DNA from: Rikenellaceae bacterium
GTDB taxonomy: Bacteria; Bacteroidota; Bacteroidia; Bacteroidales; Rikenellaceae
DNA length: 64,000 bases
Reading direction: 5' to 3'
NCBI GenBank assembly: GCA_015059905.1
Contig: SUZN01000001.1
Location: forward strand, 248,001 to 312,000
Shown: positions 1 through 10,335 of the stretch, one piece after another
How the letters are laid out: each line of letters begins with the position of its first letter
Position numbering within the stretch: the first letter of the stretch is position 1
The notes under the pieces: model-generated
Told to the model about the DNA's origin: nothing
The model's database searches: none
The model's input: only the letters and a program-made list of their open reading frames with translations
Made by a program: the position numbers and the translations under genes

Positions 1-58
1 CCACAATCTCTGGTCCAATACCATCGCCTGGCAGTACCGCAATCTTAATCTCTTTCAT
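1..58 (-). CDS. leuB: 3-isopropylmalate dehydrogenase, N-terminal fragment (cut by window edge)
   Basis: Only the first 19 codons are in the window. They read MKEIKIAVLPGDGIGPEIV, the usual start of isopropylmalate/isocitrate dehydrogenases, whose GDGIGPE segment begins the NAD-binding dehydrogenase fold. In the leucine pathway LeuB oxidises and decarboxylates 3-isopropylmalate to 2-oxoisocaproate. It lies 11 bases behind the leuD stop as the last visible gene of the ilv-leu operon. Identity rests on a short segment plus the leuACD context; isocitrate dehydrogenase has a similar start but would not be expected here. Confidence 0.9.
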   Translation of the reverse strand, partial: MKEIKIAVLPGDGIGPEIV

Positions 59-69
59 AATCGTTCGGG

Positions 70-657
70 TTATCTGTTTTTCTCAAACTCTTCAATTTCG
101 TGACGTATGCTCACCAAGTAGTCCACATCATCATAGCCATTCATCAGACACTGTTTTTTGTATGGCGCAATGTCGAATGACTCCTTTTTATCAGTGCCGA
201 CAATCTCGATTGTCTGAGCTTCGAGGTCGATTTTTATCTCTGTCGTGGGGTCAGCGTTTACAGCCTCAAATATAGAGGCTAACATCTGCTCGCTAACGGT
301 CACAGGCAACAATCCGTTGTTGAGCGCATTATTGCGGAAGATGTCGGCAAAGAAACTAGATACCACAGCACGAAATCCTGCGCCCTCGATAGCCCACGCG
401 GCGTGCTCACGGCTTGAGCCGCAACCGAAGTTCTTGCCTGCGATGAGAATCTCGCCCTTGTATGTTGGTGAGTTCATCACAAACTCTGCCTTGGGTGTGC
501 CATCCTTCTCGTAACGCCAGTCGCGGAAGAGGTTTTCGCCGAAGCCCTCGCGTGTAGTAGCTTTAAGGAAGCGTGCAGGGATAATCTGGTCTGTGTCGAT
601 ATTCTCGATAGGCAGGGGTACTGCCCGAGAGATAAGTGTAGTGAATTTATTTCTCAT
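70..657 (-). CDS. leuD: 3-isopropylmalate dehydratase small subunit
   Basis: The 195-residue protein is the swivel subunit that pairs with LeuC to isomerise 2-isopropylmalate to 3-isopropylmalate in leucine synthesis. Visible family marks are the N-terminal [16 protein letters not shown] segment and [15 protein letters not shown] near residue 76, which helps form the substrate site. Length is normal for LeuD (about 190-200). Its ATG overlaps the leuC stop by 4 bases, which suggests translational coupling between the two subunits. Confidence 0.97.
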   Translation of the reverse strand: MRNKFTTLISRAVPLPIENIDTDQIIPARFLKATTREGFGENLFRDWRYEKDGTPKAEFVMNSPTYKGEILIAGKNFGCGSSREHAAWAIEGAGFRAVVSSFFADIFRNNALNNGLLPVTVSEQMLASIFEAVNADPTTEIKIDLEAQTIEIVGTDKKESFDIAPYKKQCLMNGYDDVDYLVSIRHEIEEFEKNR

Positions 658-2066
658 AGCTTTACTCCTTGTTTCATCAATTCTCTTGGGTCGGTCACAA
701 CGCCCGTCACAGCTGCTGCGGCAGCTACCAATGGACCAGCCAATAGAGTGCGTGCATCAGGACCCTGACGACCCTCGAAGTTTCGGTTTGATGTGGCTAC
801 ACAATACTTGCCTGCTGGAATCTTATCCTCGTTCATAGCAAGGCACGCCGAGCAACCAGGCTGACGCAGCTCGAAGCCCGCCTCCTGTAGGATGTCACGC
901 AGACCCTCTTCGATAGCCAATCGCTCAACCTCCTTGCTGCCAGGAACAATCCACGCAGTAACGCCTTCAGCCTTTCTGCGACCCTTCACAAAATGAGCAA
1001 ATGCACGCAAATCCTCAATTCTGCCGTTTGTGCAACTACCCACGAACACATAATCAACCTTCTTGCCCACCATCTTCTCGCCCTCGGCAAAGCCCATATA
1101 TGCGAGCGACTTTGCATAGGATGTCTTCGATGCAGCGTCCATACCCTCCGACGATGGAATCTCTCCGTTGATTGCTATGCCCATACCTGGGTTTGTGCCA
1201 TAGGTAATCATTGGCTCAATATCCTCGGCAGAGAATGTCACCTCCTTGTCAAATACAGCATCATCATCAGAACGCAACTTGCTCCAACGCTCCACAGCCT
1301 TGTCCCACTCTGCACCCTGTGGCGCAAACTCGCGACCCTTCAGGTATTCGAATGTGGTCTGGTCGGGGGCAATCATACCGCCACGAGCACCCATCTCAAT
1401 ACTCATATTGCAGATTGTCATACGTGCCTCCATCGAGAGTGAACGTATTGCCGAGCCCGCAAACTCCACAAAGTGACCTGTGCCACCGCCTGTGCCGAGC
1501 TTTGAAATGATGTAGAGGATGATATCCTTCGAACATACACCCTCCTTCAGCTCGCCCTCGACGTTGATACGCATACTCTTTGGCTTAGACTGCAAGATAC
1601 ACTGCGAAGCCAGAGCCATCTCCACCTCGCTGGTGCCGATGCCGAAAGCAATGCAGCCCAGCGCTCCGTGAGTTGAGGTGTGGCTATCGCCACAAACGAT
1701 GGTCATACCTGGTTGTGTCAAGCCTGTCTGTGGACCGATGACGTGGATAATACCATTATGCTCCTCGCCGATAGGGAAAATTGTGATATCCCTCTCGGCG
1801 CAGTTACGCATCAGCGTAGCTACCTGCTCGGCAGATTGAGGCTCTGCGATAGGCAGGTGCTGGTTCTTTGTTGGAATGTTGTGGTCAGGGCTTGCCGTCA
1901 CCTGTTTGGGACGGAACACCTCTATACCACGACGGCGCAAGCCCGCAAATGCTTGCGGACTTGTTACCTCGTGAATGTATTGTCGATCAATGTAGAGTAC
2001 GCACGAACCACCGTCAATGGTGCGGACTGTGTGTGCATCCCAAATCTTATCGAAAAGTGTATTCAT
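654..2066 (-). CDS. leuC: 3-isopropylmalate dehydratase large subunit
   Basis: The 470-residue protein is the aconitase-fold, [4Fe-4S]-carrying subunit of isopropylmalate isomerase. The cluster cysteines are visible in [17 protein letters not shown] and in [15 protein letters not shown], and the [13 protein letters not shown] segment of the active site is intact. Length is the usual 465-475. The gene lies 2 bases behind the leuA stop region and overlaps leuD by 4 bases, so all leucine genes are read as one message. Confidence 0.97.
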   Translation of the reverse strand: MNTLFDKIWDAHTVRTIDGGSCVLYIDRQYIHEVTSPQAFAGLRRRGIEVFRPKQVTASPDHNIPTKNQHLPIAEPQSAEQVATLMRNCAERDITIFPIGEEHNGIIHVIGPQTGLTQPGMTIVCGDSHTSTHGALGCIAFGIGTSEVEMALASQCILQSKPKSMRINVEGELKEGVCSKDIILYIISKLGTGGGTGHFVEFAGSAIRSLSMEARMTICNMSIEMGARGGMIAPDQTTFEYLKGREFAPQGAEWDKAVERWSKLRSDDDAVFDKEVTFSAEDIEPMITYGTNPGMGIAINGEIPSSEGMDAASKTSYAKSLAYMGFAEGEKMVGKKVDYVFVGSCTNGRIEDLRAFAHFVKGRRKAEGVTAWIVPGSKEVERLAIEEGLRDILQEAGFELRQPGCSACLAMNEDKIPAGKYCVATSNRNFEGRQGPDARTLLAGPLVAAAAAVTGVVTDPRELMKQGVKL

Positions 2067-2068
2067 CG

Positions 2069-3565
2069 TTAGCTTATTTTTGATATTGCATCAATGAACG
2101 ACTCAACCGAAGCGGTCACGATGTCGGTGTTGGCACCAAAGCCGTGATACATCTTACCCTTGTGGGAGATTGACATATGTACCTTACCCAAGTCGTCGCT
2201 GCCGCGTGTTATGGCCTGCACAAGATACTCCTCGATGTGTACTCTACGCTTGGTGATATTCTTCACAGCGGTGATAGCTGCATCCACAGGACCGTTACCG
2301 CACGCTGTTTCGGTGAATGTGTCGCCATCGAAGCTAATCTGCACTGTTGCTGTTGGCACGGTTGATTTACCGCAGACAATCTGCAAGCCTGTAAGCTGGA
2401 TGCTCATACGGCGGCGTGATGCGGCGGTGCCAATCAACACCTCCAGGTCGCGTGTTGTGACCATCTTTTTCTTGTCGGCAAGCTCCAGAAAACGCTGATA
2501 AATCTCGTCCAGCTCCTCATTTTCGGGGTTGTAACCAATCTCCGAGAGGTGATGCTTCAGCGCGGCACGACCACTGCGGGCTGTAAGCACGATGCTTGAC
2601 TGATCTACACCTACATCCTCTGGGTCGATAATCTCGTATGTCTCACGGCTCTTCAATACTCCATCCTGGTGGATACCCGATGAGTGAGCGAAGGCGTTGC
2701 GACCTACGATAGCCTTATTTGCCTGCACAGGCATACGCATCAAATTCGATACGAGCTTGCTTGTTGTGATAATCTGCTTCGAGTCGATACCCACCTCGAA
2801 ATCGAGATTTGAGTGGCACTTGATAGCCATCACGACCTCCTCCAAAGCGGTGTTACCTGCTCTCTCGCCCAAACCATTGATTGTAACCTCCACCTGACGC
2901 GCACCATTCTGCACAGCCGCCAATGTGTTTGCCGTAGCCATACCGAGGTCGTTGTGGCAGTGGGTTGAGATGATTGCCTTGTCGATGTTGGGCACATTGT
3001 TCTTCAGGTAGGCGATCTTCGCACCGTACTCGCTTGGCAAGCAGTAGCCCGTAGTGTCGGGGATGTTCACTACGGTAGCACCCGCAGCGATTACAGCCTC
3101 CACCACGCGAGCAAGGAACTCCTCGTCAGTACGACCAGCATCCTCGGCGTAGAACTCCACATCATCCACAAAACGGCGTGCATACTTCACTGCTTCCACT
3201 GCCTGCTCCATAACAGTCTCTGGAGTCATACGCAACTTCTCGTAGATGTGGTATGTCGATGTGCCGATACCCGTGTGGATACGACCTCTCTTGGCAAACT
3301 CCAGCGACTGCGCTGCCACGTCAATATCCTTCTTTACGGCACGAGTGAGGGCGCAGATGGTGGGGTTGCTCACCGCCTTCGAGATCTCAACCACCGAGTT
3401 GAAGTCGCCTGGACTTGAAATAGGAAAACCTGCCTCGATAATATCCACCCCCAACTTCTCCAACTGGCGAGCCACCTCAATCTTCTCGATTGTGTTGAGC
3501 TGACAGCCAGGCACCTGCTCTGCGTCACGGAGTGTAGTATCGAAAATATATACTTTTTCGCTCAT
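2069..3565 (-). CDS. leuA: 2-isopropylmalate synthase
   Basis: The 498-residue enzyme condenses acetyl-CoA with 2-oxoisovalerate, the committed step to leucine. The N-terminal TIM barrel starts with [17 protein letters not shown], and the metal-binding HxH is in [11 protein letters not shown]. The C-terminal 120 or so residues match the LeuA regulatory domain that binds leucine in this family. The motif is RDAEQVPG rather than the common RDGEQSPG; the Ala is a small deviation. Long form of LeuA. It sits 14 bases behind ilvC. Confidence 0.96.
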   Translation of the reverse strand: MSEKVYIFDTTLRDAEQVPGCQLNTIEKIEVARQLEKLGVDIIEAGFPISSPGDFNSVVEISKAVSNPTICALTRAVKKDIDVAAQSLEFAKRGRIHTGIGTSTYHIYEKLRMTPETVMEQAVEAVKYARRFVDDVEFYAEDAGRTDEEFLARVVEAVIAAGATVVNIPDTTGYCLPSEYGAKIAYLKNNVPNIDKAIISTHCHNDLGMATANTLAAVQNGARQVEVTINGLGERAGNTALEEVVMAIKCHSNLDFEVGIDSKQIITTSKLVSNLMRMPVQANKAIVGRNAFAHSSGIHQDGVLKSRETYEIIDPEDVGVDQSSIVLTARSGRAALKHHLSEIGYNPENEELDEIYQRFLELADKKKMVTTRDLEVLIGTAASRRRMSIQLTGLQIVCGKSTVPTATVQISFDGDTFTETACGNGPVDAAITAVKNITKRRVHIEEYLVQAITRGSDDLGKVHMSISHKGKMYHGFGANTDIVTASVESFIDAISKIS

Positions 3566-3579
3566 AAATCACTTTGTTA

Positions 3580-4626
3580 TTAGTTGTTCTCTGGACGGAG
3601 CTTACGAACAACTGCACCTGCCTGCCACATCTCTGTCTCGCGCATCTCCTTGAGCTCCTCCTCGAGCTTTGCACGGTAGTCAGGCTGTGAGTTGGTGTCG
3701 ATACTGCGCTGTGCCTCGTTGCCACAAGCTACCTCGCTGTAAAGCTCCTCGAATACAGGCATAGTAGCGTCGCGGAACTTCTTCCACCAGTCGAGAGCAC
3801 CACGCTGTGCAGTAGTAGAGCAGTTAGCATACATCCAATCCATACCATTCTCGGCGATGAGTGGCATCAAGCTCTGTGAAAGCTCCTCCACAGTCTCGTT
3901 GAATGCCTCTGATGGAGTGTGACCATTCTGACGCAAAACCTCATACTGTGCAGCGAAGATACCCTGGATAGCTCCCATCAATGTACCACGCTCACCTGTA
4001 AGGTCAGAATATACCTCACGCTTGAAAGTAGTCTCAAACAAGTAACCTGAGCCCACACCAATACCGAGTGCGATTACGCGATCCCAAGCCTTGCCTGTTG
4101 CATCCTGGAAGATAGCGTAGCTTGAGTTCAAGCCACGACCCTGCAAGAACATACGACGGAGTGAAGTACCAGAGCCCTTTGGAGCAACCAAGATTACATC
4201 CACATCAGCTGGAGGAACGATACCTGTGCGCTCCTTGTATGTGATACCGAAGCCGTGAGAGAAGTAGAGTGCCTTACCTGGAGTGAGGTACTGCTTAATC
4301 TTTGGCCATACTGAAATCTGACCCGCGTCAGAGAGCAGGTACTCAATGATGGTAGCCTTCTGGCACGCCTCCTCAATCTCGAAGAGAGTCTCGCCTGGAA
4401 CCCAACCATCCTCAACAGCCTTATCCCAGCTCTTTGAGCCCTTACGCTGACCTACGATTACGTTGAAACCGTTGTCGCGCAGATTGAGTGACTGACCAGG
4501 ACCCTGCACACCATAACCGATAACTGCGATTGTCTCATCCTTCAATGTCTCCAAAGCCTTTGCCAATGGATACTCCTCGCGTGTTACGACGTTCTCTTCA
4601 ACGCCACCAAAATTCATCTTTGCCAT
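3580..4626 (-). CDS. ilvC: ketol-acid reductoisomerase
   Basis: The 348-residue enzyme carries out alkyl migration and NAD(P)H reduction of acetolactate and acetohydroxybutyrate for valine, leucine and isoleucine synthesis. The dinucleotide-binding segment is AVIGYGVQGPGQSLNLRDNG near residues 35-54, and the metal-binding knotted C-terminal domain occurs once, as in short (class I) enzymes. Where most short enzymes have an APKGPGH-type motif, this one has APKGSGTSLRR, closer to the plant-like versions. A 51-base gap separates it from ilvN, the largest gap in the operon. Confidence 0.95.
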   Translation of the reverse strand: MAKMNFGGVEENVVTREEYPLAKALETLKDETIAVIGYGVQGPGQSLNLRDNGFNVIVGQRKGSKSWDKAVEDGWVPGETLFEIEEACQKATIIEYLLSDAGQISVWPKIKQYLTPGKALYFSHGFGITYKERTGIVPPADVDVILVAPKGSGTSLRRMFLQGRGLNSSYAIFQDATGKAWDRVIALGIGVGSGYLFETTFKREVYSDLTGERGTLMGAIQGIFAAQYEVLRQNGHTPSEAFNETVEELSQSLMPLIAENGMDWMYANCSTTAQRGALDWWKKFRDATMPVFEELYSEVACGNEAQRSIDTNSQPDYRAKLEEELKEMRETEMWQAGAVVRKLRPENN

Positions 4627-4677
4627 AGTTGTAAATTTTTATTGTTTATATTTTAATCTGTTCTAAATAATCTCTCT

Positions 4678-5220
4678 TTAATTGTTCTCTTCGCGTAACA
4701 TTCGGTCACGCTTTTCGTTTACATATTTCAAATACTCATCAAGCAACTCTCTGCGTGATTTGATAATCGCCACCTGTCCCGAACATACAAACTGATAAAT
4801 TCCGTGTGGTGCAAGCATATGATATAGCTCGTCAATTTCATCCTTGTGACCCGTCTTTTCCAGCACGATATACTCGTCGTGAATCTCCAGAATACGCACA
4901 TTGTGACGGCGTACCATATCCTCCACGTTGCGGCTGCGCTTAACCTTGTAGAGTGCCAGCTGCTGCAACACCACCTCGCTGGGTGAGTAGCAAAAGACCT
5001 TCAGCACATCAACCTTCTTCTCAATCTGCTTCACCAGGTTGGCAACACGCTCGGGGTCGTTCTTTACCATAATGGTGTATTTGTGGATGCCCTCGATAGC
5101 CGATGGCGAGGCGGCGATTGACTCGATGTTTACGTTACGGTGAGTAAAAACCGTTGTCACCTGACTCAAGATACCCACCTTGTTCTCTGAAAATATGGTT
5201 ATGATAAATTCTCTTTCCAT
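4678..5220 (-). CDS. ilvN: acetolactate synthase small (regulatory) subunit
   Basis: The 180-residue protein starts with an ACT domain (EFIITIFSENKVGILSQV, residues 3-20) that in this family binds valine for feedback inhibition, followed by a second ACT-like C-terminal half. It activates and regulates the catalytic subunit IlvB, whose gene lies 22 bases upstream. Length falls between short and long bacterial forms (about 160-190). ilvH would be an equally valid symbol. Confidence 0.95.
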   Translation of the reverse strand: MEREFIITIFSENKVGILSQVTTVFTHRNVNIESIAASPSAIEGIHKYTIMVKNDPERVANLVKQIEKKVDVLKVFCYSPSEVVLQQLALYKVKRSRNVEDMVRRHNVRILEIHDEYIVLEKTGHKDEIDELYHMLAPHGIYQFVCSGQVAIIKSRRELLDEYLKYVNEKRDRMLREENN

Positions 5221-5242
5221 CTCAATCTTTTGTTGTTAGTGG

Positions 5243-6973
5243 TTACTCAAGTCTGATATCGTGTACAGGTGCACCTGCTGGCACCATTGGGAATACATTC
5301 TCCTCTTTCTCTACGCGGCACTCCAGAAGGAAAGCCCCTTCGGTTGTGTGCATTTCGCGGATGGCATCGTCCAAATCTTCGTGACGCTCCACACAACGGT
5401 ATGCAATGTGGTTTGCCTTTGCCAAAAGTTCGAAGTCGGGGTTTACAAGCTCGGTGAAAGAGTAACGCTTGTCGTAGAAGAGTTCCTGCCATTGGCGTAC
5501 CATACCGAGGAAGCCGTTGTTCATCAGGATAATCTTCACGCCTACCTGCGACTGGAAGATTGTTCCGAGCTCCTGTGATGTCATCTGCAAGCCGCCGTCA
5601 CCAACGAACAGGCATACATCTCTCTCTGGGACACCAATCTTCGCCCCGATGGCAGCTGGCAGACCAAATCCCATTGTGCCCAAGCCGCCCGATGTGATTA
5701 TGCTGCGTGTACGTTTGAACTTAAAGTATTTCGATGCGAACATCTGCTGCTGACCAACGTCTGTTACAAGTATTGCATCGTCAAACTCTCTTGCTACGGC
5801 ATCCACCACCTCGCCCATACGCAGGTGTGCGCCACGACGCTCGATAGCAGGCTCGATTATATCTTCACGCTCGATATTGTTGCATACTCTGAACTCGTCA
5901 ATCCACGCCGAGTGGTCGTTCTTTGCGATACGCTCGGTAATCATTGGCAATGACTCCTTCACATTGCCCAGCACAGGCACATCGGCATATACAATCTTGT
6001 TAATCTCGGCAGGGTCAATCTCCAGATGGATAATCTTCGCGTTGATACCGAACTTCGATGGGTCGCCCGTCACGCGGTCATCGAAACGCATACCGATAGC
6101 AATCAGCAGGTCGCAATCTCTGTTCTTGATGTTTGGTCCATAGTTGCCGTGCATACCGAGCATTCCCACATTCAGCGGGTGGTCGCTTGGCAAGGCTGAA
6201 AGACCAAGTAGGGTAGATGCGGCTGGGATGCCACTCTTTTCTAGAAACTCCTTCAGCTCCTTCTCTGCGCCTGCCAGGATAACGCCCTGACCTACCAATG
6301 CCATTGGCTTGCGCGAAAGGTTGATAAGGCGCACAGCCTCCAGAATCTGACCGTTGTCAATATCAGCGTAAGGCTGGTAGCTACGGATAAACTTCACGGG
6401 CTTGTAGTCAAATTCTGTCATTCCGTTCTGTGCATCCTTGGTAATATCCACCACCACAGGCCCTGGACGACCGCTTGATGCGATGTAGAAGGCACGGGCG
6501 ATAGCCGCAGGAATATCTTCGGCACGCTTTACCTGACAATTCCATTTCGTCACAGACTGTGTAAGCTCCAGAAAGTTTATCTCCTGAAAAGCGTCTGTTC
6601 CTAATTGACTCGAAGCCACCTGACCACTGATAAGCACTATTGGTGTTGAGTCCAGCAATGCATCAGCCAAGCCAGTTACGGTGTTTGTTGCACCTGGACC
6701 CGATGTGACGATGCAGACGCCAGTCTTACCTGTTGCGCGCGCATAGCCCTGCGCTGCGTGGATGGCACACTGCTCGTGGCGTACCAGGATGTGGTTTAGT
6801 TTGTCACGGTAGTCGTAGAGTGCATTATATACAGGGATGATAGCACCTCCAGGGTAGCCGAAGATGGTCTCCACGCCCTCTTCAATAAATGAGCGAATGA
6901 CTGCCTCGGAACCCGAGATGCGGGGAAGCTCCTTTTTGGTGGGAGTTGTTGTATCTGAAAAACCTGAAAACAT
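5243..6973 (-). CDS. ilvB: acetolactate synthase large (catalytic) subunit
   Basis: The 576-residue ThDP-dependent enzyme makes acetolactate or acetohydroxybutyrate from pyruvate (and 2-oxobutyrate), the first common step of branched-chain synthesis. The ThDP-activating Glu lies in LVRHEQCAIHAAQGYARATG, and the ThDP/Mg motif starts at FVGDGGLQMTSQELG and ends in LMNNG. N-terminal, central and C-terminal ThDP-enzyme domains are all present at normal length. It follows ilvD by 18 bases and precedes its regulatory subunit. Confidence 0.97.
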   Translation of the reverse strand: MFSGFSDTTTPTKKELPRISGSEAVIRSFIEEGVETIFGYPGGAIIPVYNALYDYRDKLNHILVRHEQCAIHAAQGYARATGKTGVCIVTSGPGATNTVTGLADALLDSTPIVLISGQVASSQLGTDAFQEINFLELTQSVTKWNCQVKRAEDIPAAIARAFYIASSGRPGPVVVDITKDAQNGMTEFDYKPVKFIRSYQPYADIDNGQILEAVRLINLSRKPMALVGQGVILAGAEKELKEFLEKSGIPAASTLLGLSALPSDHPLNVGMLGMHGNYGPNIKNRDCDLLIAIGMRFDDRVTGDPSKFGINAKIIHLEIDPAEINKIVYADVPVLGNVKESLPMITERIAKNDHSAWIDEFRVCNNIEREDIIEPAIERRGAHLRMGEVVDAVAREFDDAILVTDVGQQQMFASKYFKFKRTRSIITSGGLGTMGFGLPAAIGAKIGVPERDVCLFVGDGGLQMTSQELGTIFQSQVGVKIILMNNGFLGMVRQWQELFYDKRYSFTELVNPDFELLAKANHIAYRCVERHEDLDDAIREMHTTEGAFLLECRVEKEENVFPMVPAGAPVHDIRLE

Positions 6974-6991
6974 AAGTTTGGGTTATTGTAG

Positions 6992-8812
6992 TTACTCTTG
7001 AGGAACAATTCTTACTGCGCCCTGGTCTGCCGAGCTAACCAACAGTGAATAAGCTCGCAGCGATTGAGGCACCTGACGGTCACGGTTTGCTGGCTTGTGT
7101 GTTGTCCACGCCGCCATACGAGCAGCCAGCTCCTCGTTGCTGATACGCAGGGAAATTGAACGTGCTGTGATGTCGATGTCGATAATGTCGCCATTGCGGA
7201 TAATACCAATCTCGCCACCCGAAGCCGCCTCTGGTGAGACGTGACCGATAGACAAACCCGATGTACCACCCGAAAAACGACCATCGGTGATGAGGGCGCA
7301 CGCCTTATCCAGGTGCTTCGACTTAAGATAAGATGTGGGGTAGAGCATCTCCTGCATACCAGGACCGCCCTTTGGACCCTCATAACGGATGACAACCACG
7401 TCGCCCGCCTCAACCTCGCCACCCAGGATACCGTTCATAGCCTGCTCCTGTGATTCAAAAACCTTTGCCTTGCCCGAGAACTGCATCAAACTCTTATCCA
7501 CGCCCGCAGTCTTGACGATACAACCCTTGCGGGCAATGTTACCCGTCAGTACAGCCAAACCGCCATCACGGAAGTAGCAATGCTCCATATCGCGGATGCA
7601 ACCTTCAGCGTGGTCAGTGTCCATCTGCTCGTAGTAGCACTCTTGTGAGCCCAGCTCACGGCTGTAACGGTTGGCTGGGGCACTGCAATATAGCTTCTGT
7701 GCCTCCGTAGAGAAGTTCTTCGAGCCGTAGTAGTATTTGTCGAGTGTGTCTGCAAGCGATGCAGAGTCCACACGCTTTGCCGAAGTATCAATCAAGCCAT
7801 TCTTTGCCAACTCGCCCATAATACCCATAATACCACCTGCACGGTTTACATCCTGAACGTGATAGTGCCCATTGGGCGCAACTTTGCAGAGTACGGGAAT
7901 TTTGCGCGACAGGCGGTCAATATCTGCCATTGTGAAATCAACTCCCGCCTCGTGAGCAACGGCAAGCAGATGCAGTACGGTGTTTGTTGAGCCACCCATA
8001 GCAATATCGAGCGACATAGCATTCTCAAACGCCGCCTTTGTAGCTATCGAGCGTGGCAGAACAGAGTCATCGCCCTCGAAATAATAACGCTTTGCATTCT
8101 CAACGATGAGCTTTGCAGCCTTTGCAAAGAGTGCCTTGCGGTTGGAGTGTGTTGCGACAATAGTGCCGTTGCCAGGCAGTGCCAGACCGATAGCCTCATT
8201 CAGGCAGTTCATTGAGTTTGCTGTGAACATACCCGAGCATGAACCGCATCCAGGGCAGGCACACGCCTCAATCTCGTCAGCATCGGCATCGGTGCAGCTC
8301 TCGTCTGCGCTCAATACCATTGCATCGATAAGGTCGGCGCCTCTGCCACGAAAGTTTCCAGCCTCCATCGGACCTCCCGAAACAAATATGGTTGGGATAT
8401 TCAAGCGCATAGAAGCCATCAACATTCCTGGTGTAATCTTGTCGCAGTTACTGATGCAGACCAAAGCATCCACCTTGTGGGCATTTGCCATATACTCGAC
8501 ACTGTCGGCGATGATGTCGCGCGAGGGGAGTGAGTAGAGCATACCATCGTGACCCATTGCGATACCGTCGTCGATGGCTATGGTGTTGAACTCTGCCGCG
8601 AAGCAACCCTGCTCCTCGATGAGTGACTTTACATATTGACCAATCTCGTGCAGGTGGACGTGACCTGGGACCATCTGCGTGAAGGAGTTGGCTATTCCAA
8701 TGACAGGCATCCCCATCTGCTCCTTCTTCATTCCGTTAGCCCTCCACAGGGCTCTTGCTCCAGCCATACGGCGACCTACTGTCGTGATGGCACTTCTGAG
8801 TTGATGTTTCAT
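6992..8812 (-). CDS. ilvD: dihydroxy-acid dehydratase
   Basis: The 606-residue Fe-S enzyme dehydrates 2,3-dihydroxy-isovalerate and -methylvalerate to the corresponding 2-oxo acids. Cluster and metal motifs are visible: [20 protein letters not shown], then [20 protein letters not shown], with [13 protein letters not shown] after it. Length matches the 600-620 residue IlvD type. It is the first structural gene of the operon; its ATG lies 13 bases beyond the 3' arm of the attenuator hairpin, so its transcription should be controlled there. Confidence 0.97.
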   Translation of the reverse strand: MKHQLRSAITTVGRRMAGARALWRANGMKKEQMGMPVIGIANSFTQMVPGHVHLHEIGQYVKSLIEEQGCFAAEFNTIAIDDGIAMGHDGMLYSLPSRDIIADSVEYMANAHKVDALVCISNCDKITPGMLMASMRLNIPTIFVSGGPMEAGNFRGRGADLIDAMVLSADESCTDADADEIEACACPGCGSCSGMFTANSMNCLNEAIGLALPGNGTIVATHSNRKALFAKAAKLIVENAKRYYFEGDDSVLPRSIATKAAFENAMSLDIAMGGSTNTVLHLLAVAHEAGVDFTMADIDRLSRKIPVLCKVAPNGHYHVQDVNRAGGIMGIMGELAKNGLIDTSAKRVDSASLADTLDKYYYGSKNFSTEAQKLYCSAPANRYSRELGSQECYYEQMDTDHAEGCIRDMEHCYFRDGGLAVLTGNIARKGCIVKTAGVDKSLMQFSGKAKVFESQEQAMNGILGGEVEAGDVVVIRYEGPKGGPGMQEMLYPTSYLKSKHLDKACALITDGRFSGGTSGLSIGHVSPEAASGGEIGIIRNGDIIDIDITARSISLRISNEELAARMAAWTTHKPANRDRQVPQSLRAYSLLVSSADQGAVRIVPQE

Positions 8813-8825
8813 ATCACAAAAACTT

Positions 8826-8860
8826 AAAAGCCTTCCTCCATTGTCGGGAGAAAGGCTTTT
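8826..8860 (-). terminator. attenuator terminator hairpin before ilvD
   Basis: Read on the minus strand, the 5' arm (8860-8847, AAAAGCCTTTCTCC) pairs with the 3' arm (8839-8826, GGAGGAAGGCTTTT) over 14 bp with one U-G wobble, around a 7-base loop. The 3' arm ends in UUUU, followed by AA, G and five more U, which fits an intrinsic terminator. The hairpin ends 13 bases before the ilvD ATG. Its 5' arm is also part of the competing antiterminator, so it should form only when that helix is blocked. Confidence 0.88.
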
Positions 8861-8897
8861 TTGATATAGCTTATATACACATACGACCTTTCTCCCG
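8845..8897 (-). promoter_or_regulatory. antiterminator helix of the ilv-leu attenuator
   Basis: On the minus strand CGGGAGAAAGG (8897-8887) is perfectly complementary to CCTTTCTCCCG (8855-8845), an 11-bp helix. Its first arm begins at the base right after the leader peptide stop codon, so a ribosome finishing the leader would cover it. Its second arm overlaps the 5' arm of the terminator by 9 bases, so the two structures exclude each other. This is the classic layout for ribosome-controlled attenuation; the mechanism itself is inferred. Confidence 0.85.
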
Positions 8898-8954
8898 TTA
8901 TCTATGCAAGACCACGAGGATTAGGCTAACGATGATATACAAACTGTTCAACAT
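8898..8954 (-). CDS. ilv-leu operon leader peptide (18 residues)
   Basis: A small ORF reads [18 protein letters not shown] and then stops. Eleven of 18 residues are branched-chain: five Leu, three Ile and three Val, eight of them among the last ten residues before HR. It starts about 64 bases behind the predicted transcription start and ends directly at the antiterminator. I infer that ribosome stalling on these codons when Ile, Val or Leu is scarce frees the antiterminator and lets RNA polymerase read into ilvD. A purine-rich AAGAGAA stands 4 bases before the ATG. Confidence 0.88.
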   Translation of the reverse strand: MLNSLYIIVSLILVVLHR

Positions 8955-9024
8955 AAAATTCTCTTAACTCTCTAACCTATTGCAAACACATTTGGCAAAA
9001 AGCCATTTCAAGTGTTTGTTTGTG

Positions 9025-9055
9025 CAAATATAAAAGTAAAAAATATTAAAAACAA
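9025..9055 (-). promoter_or_regulatory. promoter of the ilv-leu operon
   Basis: On the minus strand a -7 box TATATTTG (9032-9025) matches the Bacteroidota TAnnTTTG consensus, with TTG (9055-9053) 20 bases upstream as the -33 element. The predicted start near 9018 gives a leader of about 200 bases before ilvD, holding the leader peptide and attenuator. The surrounding sequence is AT-rich. Confidence 0.75.
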
Positions 9056-9276
9056 GAAAAATAAACTAAAATTTGCATAAAAATTCGGAGGTTTTGGAAT
9101 TTTTGCGGCTGAATATTTTGATAATCAGTGATATATAATGCTATTTTTGCGTATATTTATTATGTGATAAAATGTAACTATGTGGGTGCGAAAATGGTAT
9201 TTAGTGCCGAAATATTGTTGTGGTAGTACCTGAAAGCCAGCCATTGACTAACAGACCATAGTTTGCTGTTGCGTGG
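9056..9276. other. AT-rich intergenic stretch, nothing recognised
   Basis: Between the ilv promoter and the stop of the DsbA-like gene, both on the minus strand, I see no ORF, RNA gene or clear terminator. The first 70 bases are strongly AT-rich, which could be an upstream promoter element. Confidence 0.5.
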
Positions 9277-10197
9277 TTATGCCTTATGAAGCATCTGCTC
9301 TTTGCCTTTTCTTGATGGCTCCTTGCCTTGGTGCGTAGGGCGATGTGGAGGCAACGTCAGACGATAGGTGCTGCCAACCGACTCTGCCGCAAGCTTGTGT
9401 GACGCAATGAGTTGCTTGATTAACATCTCGCTCTGGTGACGGTCAAGTGCAAAAACTATCTCCACCTCTACGGGATAAACAGAGCCATACCGCTTTACAA
9501 AATCTATCAGATTTGCCGTCGATGGACCAATTCGGCGAGGTCTGATATGCCCTGCCGAGAGGCGTTTTATGATAGTATGGAATGTGTTGAGATTTTGATA
9601 GCCGCCTATGATAATTTCCGTGTCATCATTCTTAATCAAATACGACGGAAAACCCGTTATCCCCTGTCGGCGGCAGAGCATCCTGTCCTGCATAAAATCA
9701 GCGTGGGCGTTGCCTGTGGTGTATTCATCCAGAAAGGCAGCAGCGTTGTAGCCCGCCTGCGTGGCTAAATCAATCAGGATATCAATCTGCGAGGTACGTC
9801 GCGCGTGGACAAATGTTGCTTCGCGCAGCAGCCGCAGAAATCTTTTTGAGAGTGTGGAGTCCAACCGCTTTGCCGCCTCGAAGGCTATGTTTTGTGGAAA
9901 ACTGGAAGGGTAACGCGCTGAGAATAACTCCTTGTCGCTCTCTGTAACGGGCATTCCGTGTCGCTCGGCGGCGATGCGCCAATTACGTTTCATAATGGTG
10001 TTTGCGTGATGTATGGCGTTATCTTTGTCCCCCTTGATATCGTACAATGAGCTGATATCCTCGATAAGTCCTCCCATAATGTACTCTATGCGCACTTTAC
10101 TGCCATACAAGAAATCAAGGGCTCGCATAACGGGTTCGTTGCCCCAGCACCAGACACATATCGGGTCGGTGAATTGTAATATGGTAATTCTCTCCAT
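9277..10197 (-). CDS. DsbA-family (FrnE/SpxH-like) thioredoxin-fold protein
   Basis: The 306-residue protein begins ILQFTDPICVWCWGNEPVMR, which is the DPxCxWCW pattern of the DsbA/FrnE-like thioredoxin families, with the redox pair Cys-Val-Trp-Cys near residues 14-17. A cis-Pro loop candidate is QGITGFPSYLI. There is no signal peptide, so it should be cytoplasmic. The C-terminal 80 residues (after about 225) look like a separate small domain. Related proteins include disulfide isomerases and ClpXP adapters; the exact role is not known. It is a lone gene facing the DUF2148 gene. Confidence 0.8.
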   Translation of the reverse strand: MERITILQFTDPICVWCWGNEPVMRALDFLYGSKVRIEYIMGGLIEDISSLYDIKGDKDNAIHHANTIMKRNWRIAAERHGMPVTESDKELFSARYPSSFPQNIAFEAAKRLDSTLSKRFLRLLREATFVHARRTSQIDILIDLATQAGYNAAAFLDEYTTGNAHADFMQDRMLCRRQGITGFPSYLIKNDDTEIIIGGYQNLNTFHTIIKRLSAGHIRPRRIGPSTANLIDFVKRYGSVYPVEVEIVFALDRHQSEMLIKQLIASHKLAAESVGSTYRLTLPPHRPTHQGKEPSRKGKEQMLHKA

Positions 10198-10335
10198 AGC
10201 TATGTTTTTTATTATGTTACAAAGGCGAGCAATAAATGCGCCAAAGAAAAGTGAGGTATATTATATAAAAAGTTGGGTGAGGTTTTTCGTGGTTACATAA
10301 TTTTTTGTAAATTTATCCCGCTAAAATTTATAATT

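Noticed and set aside
10273..10335. N-terminal extension of the DUF2148 protein
   Set aside because: The extra residues (FRGYIIFCKFIPLKFII) come from AT-rich promoter-like sequence; family members begin at the MIYNERDIR segment.
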